64,000 bases of DNA from Parabacteroides sp. AM08-6 (GCF_003473295.1 NZ_QRMP01000008.1:31047-95046); one strand, 5' to 3'; counted from the first letter of the stretch, positions 1-9,006 are shown. Notes: generated by a model from the sequence alone, not told the origin. Numbers and translations: made by a program.

Positions 1-1
1 A

Positions 2-433
2 CTGTTAAACACTGAAATGCGCATTGTAAAATGGCGCATTAAATACCCGGAACAATTCAAGCAGCACGCAAACAAGCTGTTTCTTTCCCCTCTCCATTTG
101 GTTGACAAAACGAGCCTTGTCAATATCATGGAAATAGTCAGCGGTTTATTTCTTTCCAAACGCATCGTATATCAGAATGGCAAACCCGTTCACCTGACGG
201 ACTTAGGCAAAGCCTTTGAATGGCTCCTTAATATAAAATTGGGGAACTATTATCTCCAGTTCACGGTGATGCGCATACAAACAGGAGCTTCACCGTTTTT
301 CAGAAGTTTTGATTTCTTAATGATGAACAATACGCTCAATGTGTTTCTTTTCACTGTTCCCATAATTCTTTGTTTTTTTAAGTGGTACAAAATTAGTTTG
401 CTACACTCAGAAACCAGCTACGCAAAAAGCTGA
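2..433 (+). CDS. RteC-like protein, C-terminal fragment, probably degenerate
   Basis: The reading frame is open from the window edge, so the N-terminus may lie outside; the first in-window ATG is at 17. Residues around LTDLGKAFEWLLNIKLGNYY followed by a basic stretch resemble the C-terminal part of RteC, the regulator of excision in Bacteroides conjugative transposons (typically an AFE-x-x-FN-x-x-LGDYY core). The last 35 or so residues are hydrophobic and do not look like RteC, which suggests frame decay or read-through. It lies on the 3' side of tRNA-Asp, a usual place for an integrated element. The RteC assignment is from pattern recognition and is moderate to weak. Confidence 0.4.
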   Translation: MLNTEMRIVKWRIKYPEQFKQHANKLFLSPLHLVDKTSLVNIMEIVSGLFLSKRIVYQNGKPVHLTDLGKAFEWLLNIKLGNYYLQFTVMRIQTGASPFFRSFDFLMMNNTLNVFLFTVPIILCFFKWYKISLLHSETSYAKS

Positions 434-454
434 CAATCAAAGATAAATGCGTCA

Positions 455-495
455 ATTCGTGGGAGCAAAAACAGCATTCAAAAAGTCCCACGAAT
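455..495. repeat. Perfect 10-bp inverted repeat
   Basis: ATTCGTGGGA at 455-464 is exactly repeated in inverse orientation at 486-495 with a 21-nt loop. It sits between the RteC-like fragment and the tRNA-Asp terminator. It could be a terminator stem for the fragment or part of the end of a former integrated element; no long T-run follows it. Confidence 0.6.
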
Positions 496-544
496 AAGCC
501 ACATGGGAACTGCCTAAAACCGCTATTTTTTGCCGAAGTGGAGA

Positions 545-583
545 AAAAGAAAAAGCTCTGAAATTCAAGGATTTCAGAGCTTT
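545..583 (-). terminator. Intrinsic terminator after tRNA-Asp
   Basis: A 13-bp perfect stem (552-564 with 571-583, loop TCAAGG) is followed on the minus strand by a T-rich tail. It lies 25 nt beyond the 3' end of tRNA-Asp and is well placed to end that transcript. Confidence 0.75.
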
Positions 584-607
584 GCTTTCATTTGCTATTT
601 GCTTTCG

Positions 608-681
608 CGGTGCGTACGGGACTCGAACCCGTGACCCCATGCGTGACAGGCATGTATTCTAACCAACTGAACTAACGCACC
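608..681 (-). tRNA. tRNA-Asp (anticodon GTC)
   Basis: The minus strand folds as a complete 74-nt tRNA: acceptor stem GGTGCGT/ACGCACC, anticodon loop CTGTCAC giving GTC, T-arm GGGTTCGAGTCCC, discriminator G. CCA is not encoded. The gene has its own promoter upstream and a terminator downstream, so it is a single-gene transcription unit. Confidence 0.95.
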
Positions 682-714
682 TTTTATATTTGACAACCTT
701 TGCAGATTGCGGTG

Positions 715-744
715 CAAAGGTAGAGATTATTTTCAATTCCACAA
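715..744 (-). promoter_or_regulatory. Promoter of tRNA-Asp
   Basis: On the minus strand TACCTTTG (715-722) matches the Bacteroidetes -7 consensus TAnnTTTG, with TTG (742-744) 19 nt upstream as the -33 element. The predicted start is about 25 nt before the mature tRNA. Confidence 0.7.
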
Positions 745-761
745 TAGTTTATAAAGAAAAG

Positions 762-793
762 TTTAGGACGGATTGATTATTTTTCTACTTTTG
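762..793 (+). promoter_or_regulatory. Promoter of the aminotransferase gene
   Basis: TACTTTTG (786-793) fits TAnnTTTG, and TTTA (762-765) lies 20 nt upstream as a -33 element. The -7 box overlaps the GTG at 793, so that GTG cannot be the start codon of a transcript from this promoter; the ATG at 817 is preferred. Confidence 0.65.
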
Positions 794-816
794 TGGCCAT
801 ATTAACAAAAATAATC

Positions 817-2130
817 ATGAAGAATACTCCTGTAGATTATCTGACAGCCAAAAGAATAATCGATGGCTACGGATTACCCGATTTCGGAAAAGCAACCATA
901 CGTGAAGTAGTGGCAATCTCCACTCAACTGGAACAAGAAACAAATACCGAATTTATTCACATGGAAATGGGTGTACCCGGACTAAAGGCAGCCCAGGTAG
1001 GCGTCGATGCAGAAATCAAATCATTGCAAAACGGCATTGCATCCATTTATCCGAATATCAACGGGACACCGGAAGTTAAAACCCAAGCCTCCCGCTTCAT
1101 CAAGGCATTTATTGATATTGATGTCGCCCCGGAAAGCTGTGTACCAGTTACGGGATCCATGCAGGGGACATATGCCTCGTTCCTAACTTGTGGACAATGT
1201 ACACTGGGAAAAGATACCATTCTCTTCATTGATCCGGGTTTTCCAGTACAGAAACAACAAATAGTTGTAATGGGATATAAATATGAATCATTCGATGTGT
1301 ATGAATATCGTGGGGAGAAACTGCGTGCTATTCTGGAAGAGCATCTCTCAAAAGGCAATATCGCAGCTATGATTTATTCGAATCCGAATAATCCCGCCTG
1401 GTTTTGCCTGACGGAAGAAGAACTGAAAATTATCGGTGAAACAGCCAATAAATACGATACAATTGTAATCGAAGATCTCGCCTATTTCGCTATGGATTTC
1501 CGTAAAAATCTGGGAACACCATTCGAAGCTCCTTTTCAATCCAGCATAGCCCGGTACACAGACAACTATATACTACAAATATCCGGTTCCAAAGCATTTA
1601 GTTATGCCGGACAACGCATTGGCGTGACTGCTATCTCCAACAAACTCTATCACCGTACATATCCAGGATTGACACAGCGCTATGGTGGCGGAACATTCGG
1701 AACCGTATACATCCATCGTGTATTATATGCACTTTCTTCCGGGACCAGCCACTCAGCTCAATTTGCCTTGGCCGCAATGTTTAAAGCAGCAGCAGACGGA
1801 ACATTTGATTTCGTCACTGAAGTACAAGAATATGGACGCAGGGCTGAAAAACTAAAAAAGATATTTACTGATTACGGTTTTAAAATTGTCTATGACCATG
1901 ATTTAGATCAGCCGATTGCCGACGGTTTCTATTTTACAATCGGATATCCGGGTATGACGGGAAGTGAATTGATGGAACAATTAATCTACTATGGCATAAG
2001 TGCGATTTCATTAAGTACGACAGGTAGTAATCAAGAAGGATTACGCGCTTGTACATCTTTTATTAAACCTCATCAATATGCTCTGCTTGAAGAACGCCTG
2101 AAGTTGTTTAAAGAAAATCACATGGCCTAA
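817..2130 (+). CDS. Fold-type I PLP-dependent aminotransferase (class I/II)
   Basis: This 437-residue protein has the landmarks of class I/II aminotransferases: a SNPNNP motif near residues 188-193, an ED-x-AY segment near 219-223 whose Asp contacts the pyridine nitrogen and Tyr the cofactor oxygen, and the Schiff-base lysine in SGSKAFSYAGQRIG (about K259). The length is slightly above the usual 390-420. It would transfer an amino group between an amino acid and a 2-oxo acid in the cytoplasm; the substrate cannot be read from sequence. The start at 817 is chosen because the promoter overlaps an upstream GTG. It is monocistronic, with a hairpin after the stop codon. Confidence 0.88.
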   Translation: MKNTPVDYLTAKRIIDGYGLPDFGKATIREVVAISTQLEQETNTEFIHMEMGVPGLKAAQVGVDAEIKSLQNGIASIYPNINGTPEVKTQASRFIKAFIDIDVAPESCVPVTGSMQGTYASFLTCGQCTLGKDTILFIDPGFPVQKQQIVVMGYKYESFDVYEYRGEKLRAILEEHLSKGNIAAMIYSNPNNPAWFCLTEEELKIIGETANKYDTIVIEDLAYFAMDFRKNLGTPFEAPFQSSIARYTDNYILQISGSKAFSYAGQRIGVTAISNKLYHRTYPGLTQRYGGGTFGTVYIHRVLYALSSGTSHSAQFALAAMFKAAADGTFDFVTEVQEYGRRAEKLKKIFTDYGFKIVYDHDLDQPIADGFYFTIGYPGMTGSELMEQLIYYGISAISLSTTGSNQEGLRACTSFIKPHQYALLEERLKLFKENHMA

Positions 2131-2135
2131 TTAAC

Positions 2136-2190
2136 AATAGCCCGGACATATTTATACTTACTTAACAAGAAAGCCGGGCTATTCATTTGT
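2136..2190 (+). terminator. Terminator-like hairpin after the aminotransferase
   Basis: AATAGCCCGG (2136-2145) pairs perfectly with CCGGGCTATT (2174-2183), followed by a T-rich stretch. The loop is long (28 nt), so efficiency is uncertain. Confidence 0.5.
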
Positions 2191-2251
2191 TTCTTTAAGC
2201 CAAATGTTTTATATTGTCGCAGTTTTTGTAAATCCATAAGCATAACTCGCT

Positions 2252-2848
2252 ATGACAATGTACAATAATATTTTTAAAATAACGCACAACAACGTGCTTC
2301 CGGCACAAGGAAGTATCCTAATATCAGAACCTTTCCTCCAAGATGCTTACTTTCAACGTTCCGTTGTATTACTTGTTGAACATACCCAAGAAGGGTCTAT
2401 GGGACTCGTATTAAATAAAAAGACCGAATTAATTGTCAACTCTTTCTTCCCCGACTTGAAAGAGTTTCCCGACATGCCCATTTATTTGGGAGGTCCGGTA
2501 AGTCCAAACCGTCTCTTTTTTATCCATTCATTAGGAGATCTTATTATACCGGGTTCCTTGAAGATTAATGAGCATTTATATTTTGACGGTAGCTTTGATG
2601 CGCTAAAACGTTATATACTAAACGGACATGATATAGAGGGTAAAGTCAAATTTTTCCTTGGTTATTCCGGTTGGACAAAAGGACAATTACATGGCGAAAT
2701 AACCAAAAATTCATGGGTTGTGAGCCATGCGACAAACCGTAATTTATTAATAGCCGAAGGAGAAGCCTTTTGGAAACGTTCTCTTGAATCGTTAGGTAGT
2801 CAATATGAAACTTGGACTAAATATCCGAAAGACCCTTATCTGAACTAG
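2252..2848 (+). CDS. YqgE/AlgH family protein (UPF0301)
   Basis: A 198-residue protein typical of the YqgE/AlgH family: N-terminal PAQGSILISEPFLQDAYFQRSVVLL, then HTQEGSMGLVLNK, a LGGPV segment and a GYSGWTKGQL motif near the middle. Length matches the family (about 185-200). Members are cytoplasmic proteins of poorly defined role; in Pseudomonas AlgH was linked to alginate regulation, which is not expected here. ATG at 2252 or 2258 could be the start. It stands alone between a rightward aminotransferase and a convergent acetyltransferase. Confidence 0.9.
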   Translation: MTMYNNIFKITHNNVLPAQGSILISEPFLQDAYFQRSVVLLVEHTQEGSMGLVLNKKTELIVNSFFPDLKEFPDMPIYLGGPVSPNRLFFIHSLGDLIIPGSLKINEHLYFDGSFDALKRYILNGHDIEGKVKFFLGYSGWTKGQLHGEITKNSWVVSHATNRNLLIAEGEAFWKRSLESLGSQYETWTKYPKDPYLN

Positions 2849-2960
2849 TTCTTTTATCACAAATCCGATTTCCGGACATACAAACAATAACTCCCTGTTA
2901 TATTCAGGACAAAAGGTATTTTATATCAGGAAAATCACTTTCCCCGTTTTAATTGCGAAG

Positions 2961-3509
2961 TTATATTTCTGTGGGAATATTCCTATATATCTTTTGCATC
3001 GTCAATACGTCCGAATAGCCATCCTCTGCAACTATCCAGTCGGTCAGTATACCCGTTATCGTATATCCACAACAGGCGAACAAAGCTTTACTAGACTCAT
3101 TCTTAGTCGGGATATGAACATACAACTGGTGCAATTTCAAGAAAGAAAAAGCATATTTTTCCAAGAGTACCAAAGCTTCGGTAGCCAACCCTTTCTTCTG
3201 ATAAAGCGGATCTATCAAAATACCAATACCGGCACGATGGTGATGTGGCTCAAAGTCATACAAGTCAATCATACCGATTGTTGCATTCATCGGCAAAAAA
3301 TCTATCATCAGGCGCAACTGTCGCTGCTCATAAATATCTCGATGTGCTCCGGCAATATATTCTTTCAGCATATAACGTGAATAAGGTGATATTGTACTTC
3401 CCAACTCCCACCATTCAGGATTATTTTCCCAATGATACAATAGCTCCAAATCCTCCGGTTCAAGAGCACGCAAGCGGATATTCTCATTTTGCAACAAATC
3501 CATACGCAT
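2961..3509 (-). CDS. GNAT family N-acetyltransferase (RimJ/SpeG-like)
   Basis: A 182-residue GNAT protein. It opens with the IRLRALEPEDLELLYHWENN signature of the RimJ/RimL/SpeG branch and carries the acetyl-CoA pyrophosphate loop YQKKGLATEAL near residues 103-113. It should transfer acetyl from acetyl-CoA to an amine or a protein N-terminus; the acceptor is unknown. It is the last gene of a leftward operon behind recR and a glycosyltransferase, with 4 nt between it and the gene before. A second ATG two codons in (3503) is an alternative start. Confidence 0.85.
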   Translation of the reverse strand: MRMDLLQNENIRLRALEPEDLELLYHWENNPEWWELGSTISPYSRYMLKEYIAGAHRDIYEQRQLRLMIDFLPMNATIGMIDLYDFEPHHHRAGIGILIDPLYQKKGLATEALVLLEKYAFSFLKLHQLYVHIPTKNESSKALFACCGYTITGILTDWIVAEDGYSDVLTMQKIYRNIPTEI

Positions 3510-3513
3510 CTAA

Positions 3514-4680
3514 TTATTTTCCGGGGGAAATTAACTGTTTACTTACAATATTATATATATGATAAGTAATCTTCTTATTCACCATCCTGTCCATCAATAG
3601 TAACATTTGCTCAAATCGCGCATCTGGCGAGCAAAAAGCATAGTCGGTAAATCCTTTCATCTGATTACGGCGACAGAAAGCATCCATGACCCGCTCCTCA
3701 TCCAAATCCCAAAGATTGACATATTCCAATTCCGGCATATGCTTCAGGCACACAGCTTTCACCTCCTCAAAATGCTCTTCATTGCAGAGTATTAGCAAAC
3801 GGCGATGTTTTACCCTACGTTTTTTGTTTTTCCGGTGATAAGGAAAGAGAAAAGAGAAAAAAGCTTTCATCCCGATGGCCAACCGGACCAAAAGACTCAT
3901 CAACCAACCGGAATGTGAATAATATTTCCGATAGAAAATAAGCATGGCTTCATAAAAGGCCTTTATGTATTTAATATCGCCATGATGCGTACTTTCTCCT
4001 TTATAATGCAGAATACGTTCAGGAATGTAATAGTTCTTATAACCTGCCAACGTCAGCCTGTAAGAAAGGTCTATATCTTCGCCATACATAAAAAAGGCCT
4101 CATCCAACAATCCCGTCTTATTCAATGCCTCACGGCGAATCAACATAAAAGCACCGGAAAGTACCTCAACCTCATGCTGTTTATTCTCATTCAAATAAGG
4201 CAAATTATAACGGGCGAATTTCCGGGAATTAGGACGCAACCTCGAAAGCCCGAATATTTTACAAAACGAAACCCAAGGAGATGGAAAACTTCGTTTACTT
4301 TCCGGCAAAAAAATACCGTGTCCATCCAACATCTTCACACCTATCGCTCCAGCCTCCGGATGTTCATCCATAAAAAAGCATAACGTTCGTATTCCCTCTT
4401 CTCCTACTACCGTATCAGGATTGAGCAATAAAACGTATTCCCCTTCAGACCGACATATCGCTTGATTGTTGGAATAGGCAAAACCGGGATTATCCTCATT
4501 TTCTATAAATACAACTTCCGGAAAACGGGTACGCAGATAATCCACCGAACCATCCATTGAATGATTATCCACGACAATCACCTCTGCATCCAAGCCGGAT
4601 GTTGCAGCCCGGACAGAATAAAGACATTGTTCGAGAAAATATTTTACATTATAATTGACAATAATAACTGATAATTTCAT
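3514..4680 (-). CDS. Family 2 glycosyltransferase with extra C-terminal domain
   Basis: The N-terminal 240 residues form a GT2 (GT-A) domain: MKLSVIIVNYNVKYFLEQCL, VVDNHSMDGS, the metal-binding NPDT near residue 92, and GEDIDLSYR near residue 200. This layout is common in rhamnosyltransferase-like enzymes that build surface glycans from nucleotide sugars at the inner membrane face. A hydrophobic patch near 265-285 and a basic KNKKRRVKHRR linker lead into about 100 residues (RRLLILCNEEHFEEVKAVCL onwards) that look like a small alpha/beta domain of unknown role. It follows recR by 17 nt in the same operon. Confidence 0.88.
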   Translation of the reverse strand: MKLSVIIVNYNVKYFLEQCLYSVRAATSGLDAEVIVVDNHSMDGSVDYLRTRFPEVVFIENEDNPGFAYSNNQAICRSEGEYVLLLNPDTVVGEEGIRTLCFFMDEHPEAGAIGVKMLDGHGIFLPESKRSFPSPWVSFCKIFGLSRLRPNSRKFARYNLPYLNENKQHEVEVLSGAFMLIRREALNKTGLLDEAFFMYGEDIDLSYRLTLAGYKNYYIPERILHYKGESTHHGDIKYIKAFYEAMLIFYRKYYSHSGWLMSLLVRLAIGMKAFFSFLFPYHRKNKKRRVKHRRLLILCNEEHFEEVKAVCLKHMPELEYVNLWDLDEERVMDAFCRRNQMKGFTDYAFCSPDARFEQMLLLMDRMVNKKITYHIYNIVSKQLISPGK

Positions 4681-4697
4681 CTATTTATGCTTTCCTC

Positions 4698-5321
4698 TTA
4701 TATTTTTATGGAGTCATTAAAACTGGTACGGTTCACTATCGAGCGACCAAGTGTTATCTCATCGGCATATTCTATTTCATCGCCAATGGAAACGCCCCTG
4801 GCAATTACAGAAACCTTTACGTCGTAAGCCGAAAGTTTACGATGGATAAAAAAGTTAGTCGTATCTCCCTCCATCGTCGTACTAAGAGCGAGCACAACCT
4901 CTTTCACATCGCCGTCGGCCACCCGCTTCACCAAACTATCTATTTGCAAATCACCGGGGCCAATTCCATCCATAGGTGAAATGATACCGCCCAATACATG
5001 ATAAACACCCCGAAACTGTCCTGTATTTTCTATTGCCATCACCTCCCGAATATTTTCAACCACACAAACAATCGTATGGTCTCGTCGTGTATCAGCGCAG
5101 ATGGAACAAATTTCATCATCACAAATATTATGGCATACCTTACAATACTTCACATCTCTTCGTAAAGCGACCAAAGCAGACGCAAAAGTTTCCGTATAAT
5201 CGATATTACGACGAAGCATGTAGAGAGCCAGCCGAAGCGCCGTCTTCCTTCCTATACCCGGTAGCGACGCCAGTTCATTCACTGCATTTTCCAATAAAAC
5301 GGATGGGTATCTCTGTGTCAT
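4698..5321 (-). CDS. recR: Recombination mediator protein RecR
   Basis: A 207-residue RecR of normal length (about 200). An N-terminal helix-hairpin-helix region ([17 protein letters not shown]) is followed by a four-cysteine zinc finger (C60, C63, C72, C75) and a Toprim domain containing [12 protein letters not shown] and the [13 protein letters not shown] loop. With RecF and RecO it loads RecA on gapped DNA in the cytoplasm. First gene of a leftward operon with a glycosyltransferase and an acetyltransferase; the link to those genes looks positional rather than functional. Confidence 0.95.
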   Translation of the reverse strand: MTQRYPSVLLENAVNELASLPGIGRKTALRLALYMLRRNIDYTETFASALVALRRDVKYCKVCHNICDDEICSICADTRRDHTIVCVVENIREVMAIENTGQFRGVYHVLGGIISPMDGIGPGDLQIDSLVKRVADGDVKEVVLALSTTMEGDTTNFFIHRKLSAYDVKVSVIARGVSIGDEIEYADEITLGRSIVNRTSFNDSIKI

Positions 5322-5338
5322 TCTTTTTTCTTTGCCTG

Positions 5339-5346
5339 CAAACTTA
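5339..5346 (-). promoter_or_regulatory. -7 box for the recR operon
   Basis: TAAGTTTG on the minus strand matches TAnnTTTG and lies 18 nt before the recR start codon. No clear -33 TTG is seen at the expected distance. The implied 5' leader is only about 10 nt. Confidence 0.45.
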
Positions 5347-5436
5347 CATAAATATCTTTGATTTTTTAAATTTACTCCATATGAAAAAGAAGTATCATTT
5401 AAGAAATCTTCAAAACTATTGCACCCCTATACAACC

Positions 5437-5467
5437 TTGTTTCATTAAAAGAAATAATGTAGCTTTG
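5437..5467 (+). promoter_or_regulatory. Promoter of the OPT transporter operon
   Basis: TTG (5437-5439), a 20-nt spacer and TAGCTTTG (5460-5467) form a full Bacteroidetes -33/-7 promoter. The predicted leader to the GTG at 5531 is about 57 nt. Confidence 0.7.
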
Positions 5468-5530
5468 CAAAGCTTAACTAAATACGATAAGTTTTCAGAT
5501 TAAATCTAACTAAGTAAATAAATAAACACC

Positions 5531-7528
5531 GTGAAGAAGGAAGATGAAGAAAAGGTGAGCGAGCTACCGGAAAACGCCTACAGAGAGCTAAAAGAAGGAG
5601 AGACATATCATCCTGTCATGTCGCCCGACAAACAATACCGCGAAGTAACTTGGTGGTCGGTCTTATGGGGATTAGTGATGGCAGTTCTGTTCAGTGCCGC
5701 TGCTGCTTTCTTAGGATTGAAGGTCGGACAGGTCTTTGAAGCTGCTATTCCTATCGCCATCATAGCCGTAGGATTATCCAGCGGATTCAAACGTAAAAAT
5801 GCATTAGGTGAAAATGTAATTATCCAATCCATCGGTGCCAATAGTGGAGTAATTGTGGCAGGAGCTATTTTTACACTACCGGCTCTTTACATTCTACAAG
5901 ATAAATATCCGGAAATTACAGTCGATTTCTTCGAAGTATTCATGAGTTCCTTGTTAGGAGGCATCTTGGGCATTTTATTACTTATCCCCTTCCGCAAATA
6001 TTTCGTATCTACTATGCACGGCAAGTATCCGTTTCCTGAAGCTACCGCCACTACGCAAGTGCTGGTATCCGGAGAAAAAGGAGGCAACCAAGCAAAACCT
6101 TTGATTTATGCAGGTCTGATAGGCGGTCTATACGACTTTATAGTGGCTACATTCGGTTGGTGGAGTGAGAATGTAAGCACACGTATCATAGGCGTAGGTG
6201 AAATGCTGGCCGAAAAGGTAAAAATTGTTTTTAAAATAAATACGGGAGCCGCTGTTTTAGGCTTAGGATACATCATCGGACTGAAATATTCGGCTATCAT
6301 TTGTGCCGGCTCATTTCTGGTTTGGTTCATTATTATTCCGCTAATGTCCGCCATATTCAGTGCTGATGTGTTAACGTTCGGTAACGATGCTATTACTGCC
6401 ACTGTAGGAAGCATGAGTGCTGAACAGATATTTACTACTTATGCCCGCCATATCGGTATTGGTGGCATTGCAACTGCAGGTGTTATCGGCATTATCAATT
6501 CTTGGGGTATTATCAGAGGAGCTGTCGGGTTAGCAGCCAAGGAACTGAAAGGAAAAACCGGAAACGAAGAAACAACAGAATTGCGTACACAAAAGGATTT
6601 ATCGATGAAGATTATTACCATCGGTATTTTTGCCACCTTGCTCGTCACTTATCTATTTTTCCATTTCGGTGTACTGGATAACTGGTATTACGCCCTGATT
6701 GGTTTATTAATTGTAGGTATTATTGCCTTCCTGTTTACAACTGTAGCAGCTAACGCTATTGCTATTGTAGGGACAAATCCGGTTTCAGGTATGACACTAA
6801 TGACATTGATATTATCATCAATCATTTTGGTCACCGTCGGACTGAAAGGAACAGCAGGGATGGTATCCGCTCTGATTATAGGAGGTGTGGTATGTACAGC
6901 CTTGTCAATGGCCGGAGGTTTTATCACAGATTTAAAAATCGGTTACTGGCTAGGGAGTACACCCAAGAAACAGGAATGCTGGAAATTCCTCGGCACATTG
7001 GTTTCGGCAGCAACCGTAGGTGGTGTAATCCTCGTATTGAACCAGACATACGGCTTTACAAACGGTCAATTGGCTGCTCCCCAAGCAAATGCGATGGCTG
7101 CTGTTATCGAACCGTTAATGAGTGGCTCAGGAGCACCCTGGATACTTTATGTTATCGGTGCCTTGCTGGCTATTATCTTGAATTTATGTAAAATACCAGC
7201 TTTAGCTTTCGCCCTCGGTATGTTTATTCCGTTGGAATTGAATACACCGTTGCTGGTTGGAGGAGCTATCAGCTGGTATGTAGGTAGCCGAAGTAAAGAC
7301 CAGGAATTAAATACTCTCCGTCTGGAAAAAGGGACTTTACTGGCATCCGGATTTATTGCCGGAGGAGCTTTGATGGGAGTTGTCAGTGCAGCTCTTCGTT
7401 ATGCCGGCGTCAAACCAATCAACGAAGAATGGCTGGCAGGAAATCTCTCGGAATGGTTAGCAATTGTCATGTATATAGCATTAATCGCCTATTTAACTAT
7501 AAGTTCTTTAAAAGCAAAAAAGAAATAA
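5531..7528 (+). CDS. OPT family oligopeptide transporter
   Basis: A 665-residue, highly hydrophobic protein with about 15 predicted membrane segments. The start of the membrane region (TWWSVLWGLVMAVLFSAAAAFLGLKVGQVFEAAIPIAI) and the internal KYPFPEATATTQVLVSGE segment are typical of prokaryotic OPT transporters, which move small peptides or metal-peptide complexes across the inner membrane by proton symport. Translation starts at GTG 5531, since no upstream ATG is in frame. Sixteen bases separate it from the SpoIID/LytB gene, so the two are probably cotranscribed. The actual substrate cannot be inferred. Confidence 0.92.
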   Translation: MKKEDEEKVSELPENAYRELKEGETYHPVMSPDKQYREVTWWSVLWGLVMAVLFSAAAAFLGLKVGQVFEAAIPIAIIAVGLSSGFKRKNALGENVIIQSIGANSGVIVAGAIFTLPALYILQDKYPEITVDFFEVFMSSLLGGILGILLLIPFRKYFVSTMHGKYPFPEATATTQVLVSGEKGGNQAKPLIYAGLIGGLYDFIVATFGWWSENVSTRIIGVGEMLAEKVKIVFKINTGAAVLGLGYIIGLKYSAIICAGSFLVWFIIIPLMSAIFSADVLTFGNDAITATVGSMSAEQIFTTYARHIGIGGIATAGVIGIINSWGIIRGAVGLAAKELKGKTGNEETTELRTQKDLSMKIITIGIFATLLVTYLFFHFGVLDNWYYALIGLLIVGIIAFLFTTVAANAIAIVGTNPVSGMTLMTLILSSIILVTVGLKGTAGMVSALIIGGVVCTALSMAGGFITDLKIGYWLGSTPKKQECWKFLGTLVSAATVGGVILVLNQTYGFTNGQLAAPQANAMAAVIEPLMSGSGAPWILYVIGALLAIILNLCKIPALAFALGMFIPLELNTPLLVGGAISWYVGSRSKDQELNTLRLEKGTLLASGFIAGGALMGVVSAALRYAGVKPINEEWLAGNLSEWLAIVMYIALIAYLTISSLKAKKK

Positions 7529-7544
7529 TATAACATTAGAGAAA

Positions 7545-8858
7545 ATGGAAGCACCTGTTATCAATGTTGGCATTATGACGGAAAAAGCTGTTTCGTTTAC
7601 TTTCCATGGAGAGTATGTCCATACGGAAACAGGAAATTTCCTATCAGGCGAACAGCGTGTGATTTATGTGAACGGAAATATTGTCTTCAACGGGAAACTT
7701 TATAAAGAAATCTTTTTCGAACCGACTTCCGTGTCCGCATTCTTTGAATTGAAAGCTGTAACAATAGGTGTAAACTTTCATTGGCAACGACAGGAAGATC
7801 AGCGCTTCAAAGGTTCCCTCAACTTGGTAGTTACGGACAAAGGTATCATGTTTATCAACCAAGTGGATGCAGAAGAATACCTTACCAGTGTCATCTCTTC
7901 CGAAATGAGCGCCAATGCTTCCAGGGAACTTCTGAAAGCACATGCCGTCATTTCAAGAAGTTGGTTGCTGGCACAGGTAGAAAAAAATTTCAAATCGAAT
8001 GGCCCCAAAAAGCAACACCCAAATGTTTATCGCGACAACCAACAGCTAATCCGTTGGTATGACCACGAAGACCATGAATATTTTGACGTTTGTGCCGATG
8101 ACCATTGCCAGCGTTACCAAGGTATTACCCGAGCCTCGTCTCTTACCATAAAGGAAGTGATACAAGAAACCCGCGGAGAAATCTTGACTGACGGAGAATC
8201 TATTTGCGATACCCGATTCTCCAAATGTTGCGGAGGCATAACAGAACAATTCGAGTATTGCTGGGAACCTGTTCCCCATCCTTATTTAGCCGCTCTTCGA
8301 GACAGCCGGGAAAATACGTTTCCTGACCTGACTGTCGAAGCGGAAGCGGATAAATGGATACGTACCTCACCTGAAGCTTTTTGCAACACAACAGACAAAG
8401 CTATTCTCAGCCAGATTTTAAATAATTACGACCAAGAGACAACCGACTTTTATCGTTGGCAAGTCTCTTATACCCAAAAGGAACTGGCCGAACTGATTTA
8501 CCGGAAGAGTGGCATAAACTTCGGTGAAATATTAGATTTGATTCCACTCAGCAGGGGTACTTCCGGGCGCATCGAGAAGTTGAAAATTGTCGGTACGCAC
8601 CAAACGTTTATTATCGGAAAAGAATTGGAAATACGACGTACCTTGTCGGAAACCCACCTTTATAGCTCAGCTTTCGTGGTAGACAAAGAGGACATCTATT
8701 TCGACATTCCCCAACGTTTCGTTTTGACAGGAGCCGGTTGGGGACATGGAGTAGGTTTGTGTCAGATAGGTGCTGCCGTTATGGGTGAACAAGGCTATAA
8801 CTACCGGCAAATCCTCTCCCACTATTTTCCGGGAACAGAAATAGAAAAAAGATACTAA
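7545..8858 (+). CDS. SpoIID/LytB domain protein
   Basis: A 437-residue protein of the SpoIID/LytB (amidase enhancer) family. The signature SVISSEMSANASRELLKAHA with the conserved Glu at about residue 120 is present, as is the C-terminal GWGHGVGLCQIGAAVMGEQG motif. SpoIID proteins are lytic transglycosylases acting on peptidoglycan strands stripped of stem peptides; in non-sporulating Bacteroidetes the role is unclear, perhaps wall turnover. No signal peptide is evident, which is odd for a wall enzyme. It lies right behind the OPT peptide transporter, and together they could serve murein peptide recycling (inference). Confidence 0.9.
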   Translation: MEAPVINVGIMTEKAVSFTFHGEYVHTETGNFLSGEQRVIYVNGNIVFNGKLYKEIFFEPTSVSAFFELKAVTIGVNFHWQRQEDQRFKGSLNLVVTDKGIMFINQVDAEEYLTSVISSEMSANASRELLKAHAVISRSWLLAQVEKNFKSNGPKKQHPNVYRDNQQLIRWYDHEDHEYFDVCADDHCQRYQGITRASSLTIKEVIQETRGEILTDGESICDTRFSKCCGGITEQFEYCWEPVPHPYLAALRDSRENTFPDLTVEAEADKWIRTSPEAFCNTTDKAILSQILNNYDQETTDFYRWQVSYTQKELAELIYRKSGINFGEILDLIPLSRGTSGRIEKLKIVGTHQTFIIGKELEIRRTLSETHLYSSAFVVDKEDIYFDIPQRFVLTGAGWGHGVGLCQIGAAVMGEQGYNYRQILSHYFPGTEIEKRY

Positions 8859-8860
8859 AA

Positions 8861-8898
8861 AAGAAAGGGCTGTCAATCTCACGATTCCAGCCCTTTTT
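8861..8898. terminator. Bidirectional intrinsic terminator
   Basis: AAAGGGCTG (8864-8872) pairs with CAGCCCTTT (8888-8896), with A-rich and T-rich flanks on the two sides. It directly follows the SpoIID/LytB stop codon. Confidence 0.8.
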
Positions 8899-8926
8899 AT
8901 TGTGTTTACCTATTTGTCTCCGGTTT

Positions 8927-8946
8927 AATGCAAACCGGTTTGCATT
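8927..8946. promoter_or_regulatory. Perfect 20-bp palindrome, LacI-family operator-like
   Basis: AATGCAAACCGGTTTGCATT is a perfect palindrome with the central CpG and GCAAAC/GTTTGC half-sites seen in many LacI/GalR operators. The bases before it (CCGGTTT at 8920-8926) also pair with AAACCGG inside it. It lies in the 333-bp gap before the symporter gene, about 175 bp upstream of that promoter. No LacI-type regulator is encoded in this window. Confidence 0.5.
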
Positions 8947-9006
8947 GACTCTCACGAGCTCTTGCTGATACAAAGGAATAACAATCGTTCTATTTACACA
9001 AATAAA

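Noticed and set aside
793..816. GTG start for the aminotransferase adding eight residues
   Set aside because: The GTG overlaps the TACTTTTG promoter box; the ATG at 817 gives the expected N-terminus.
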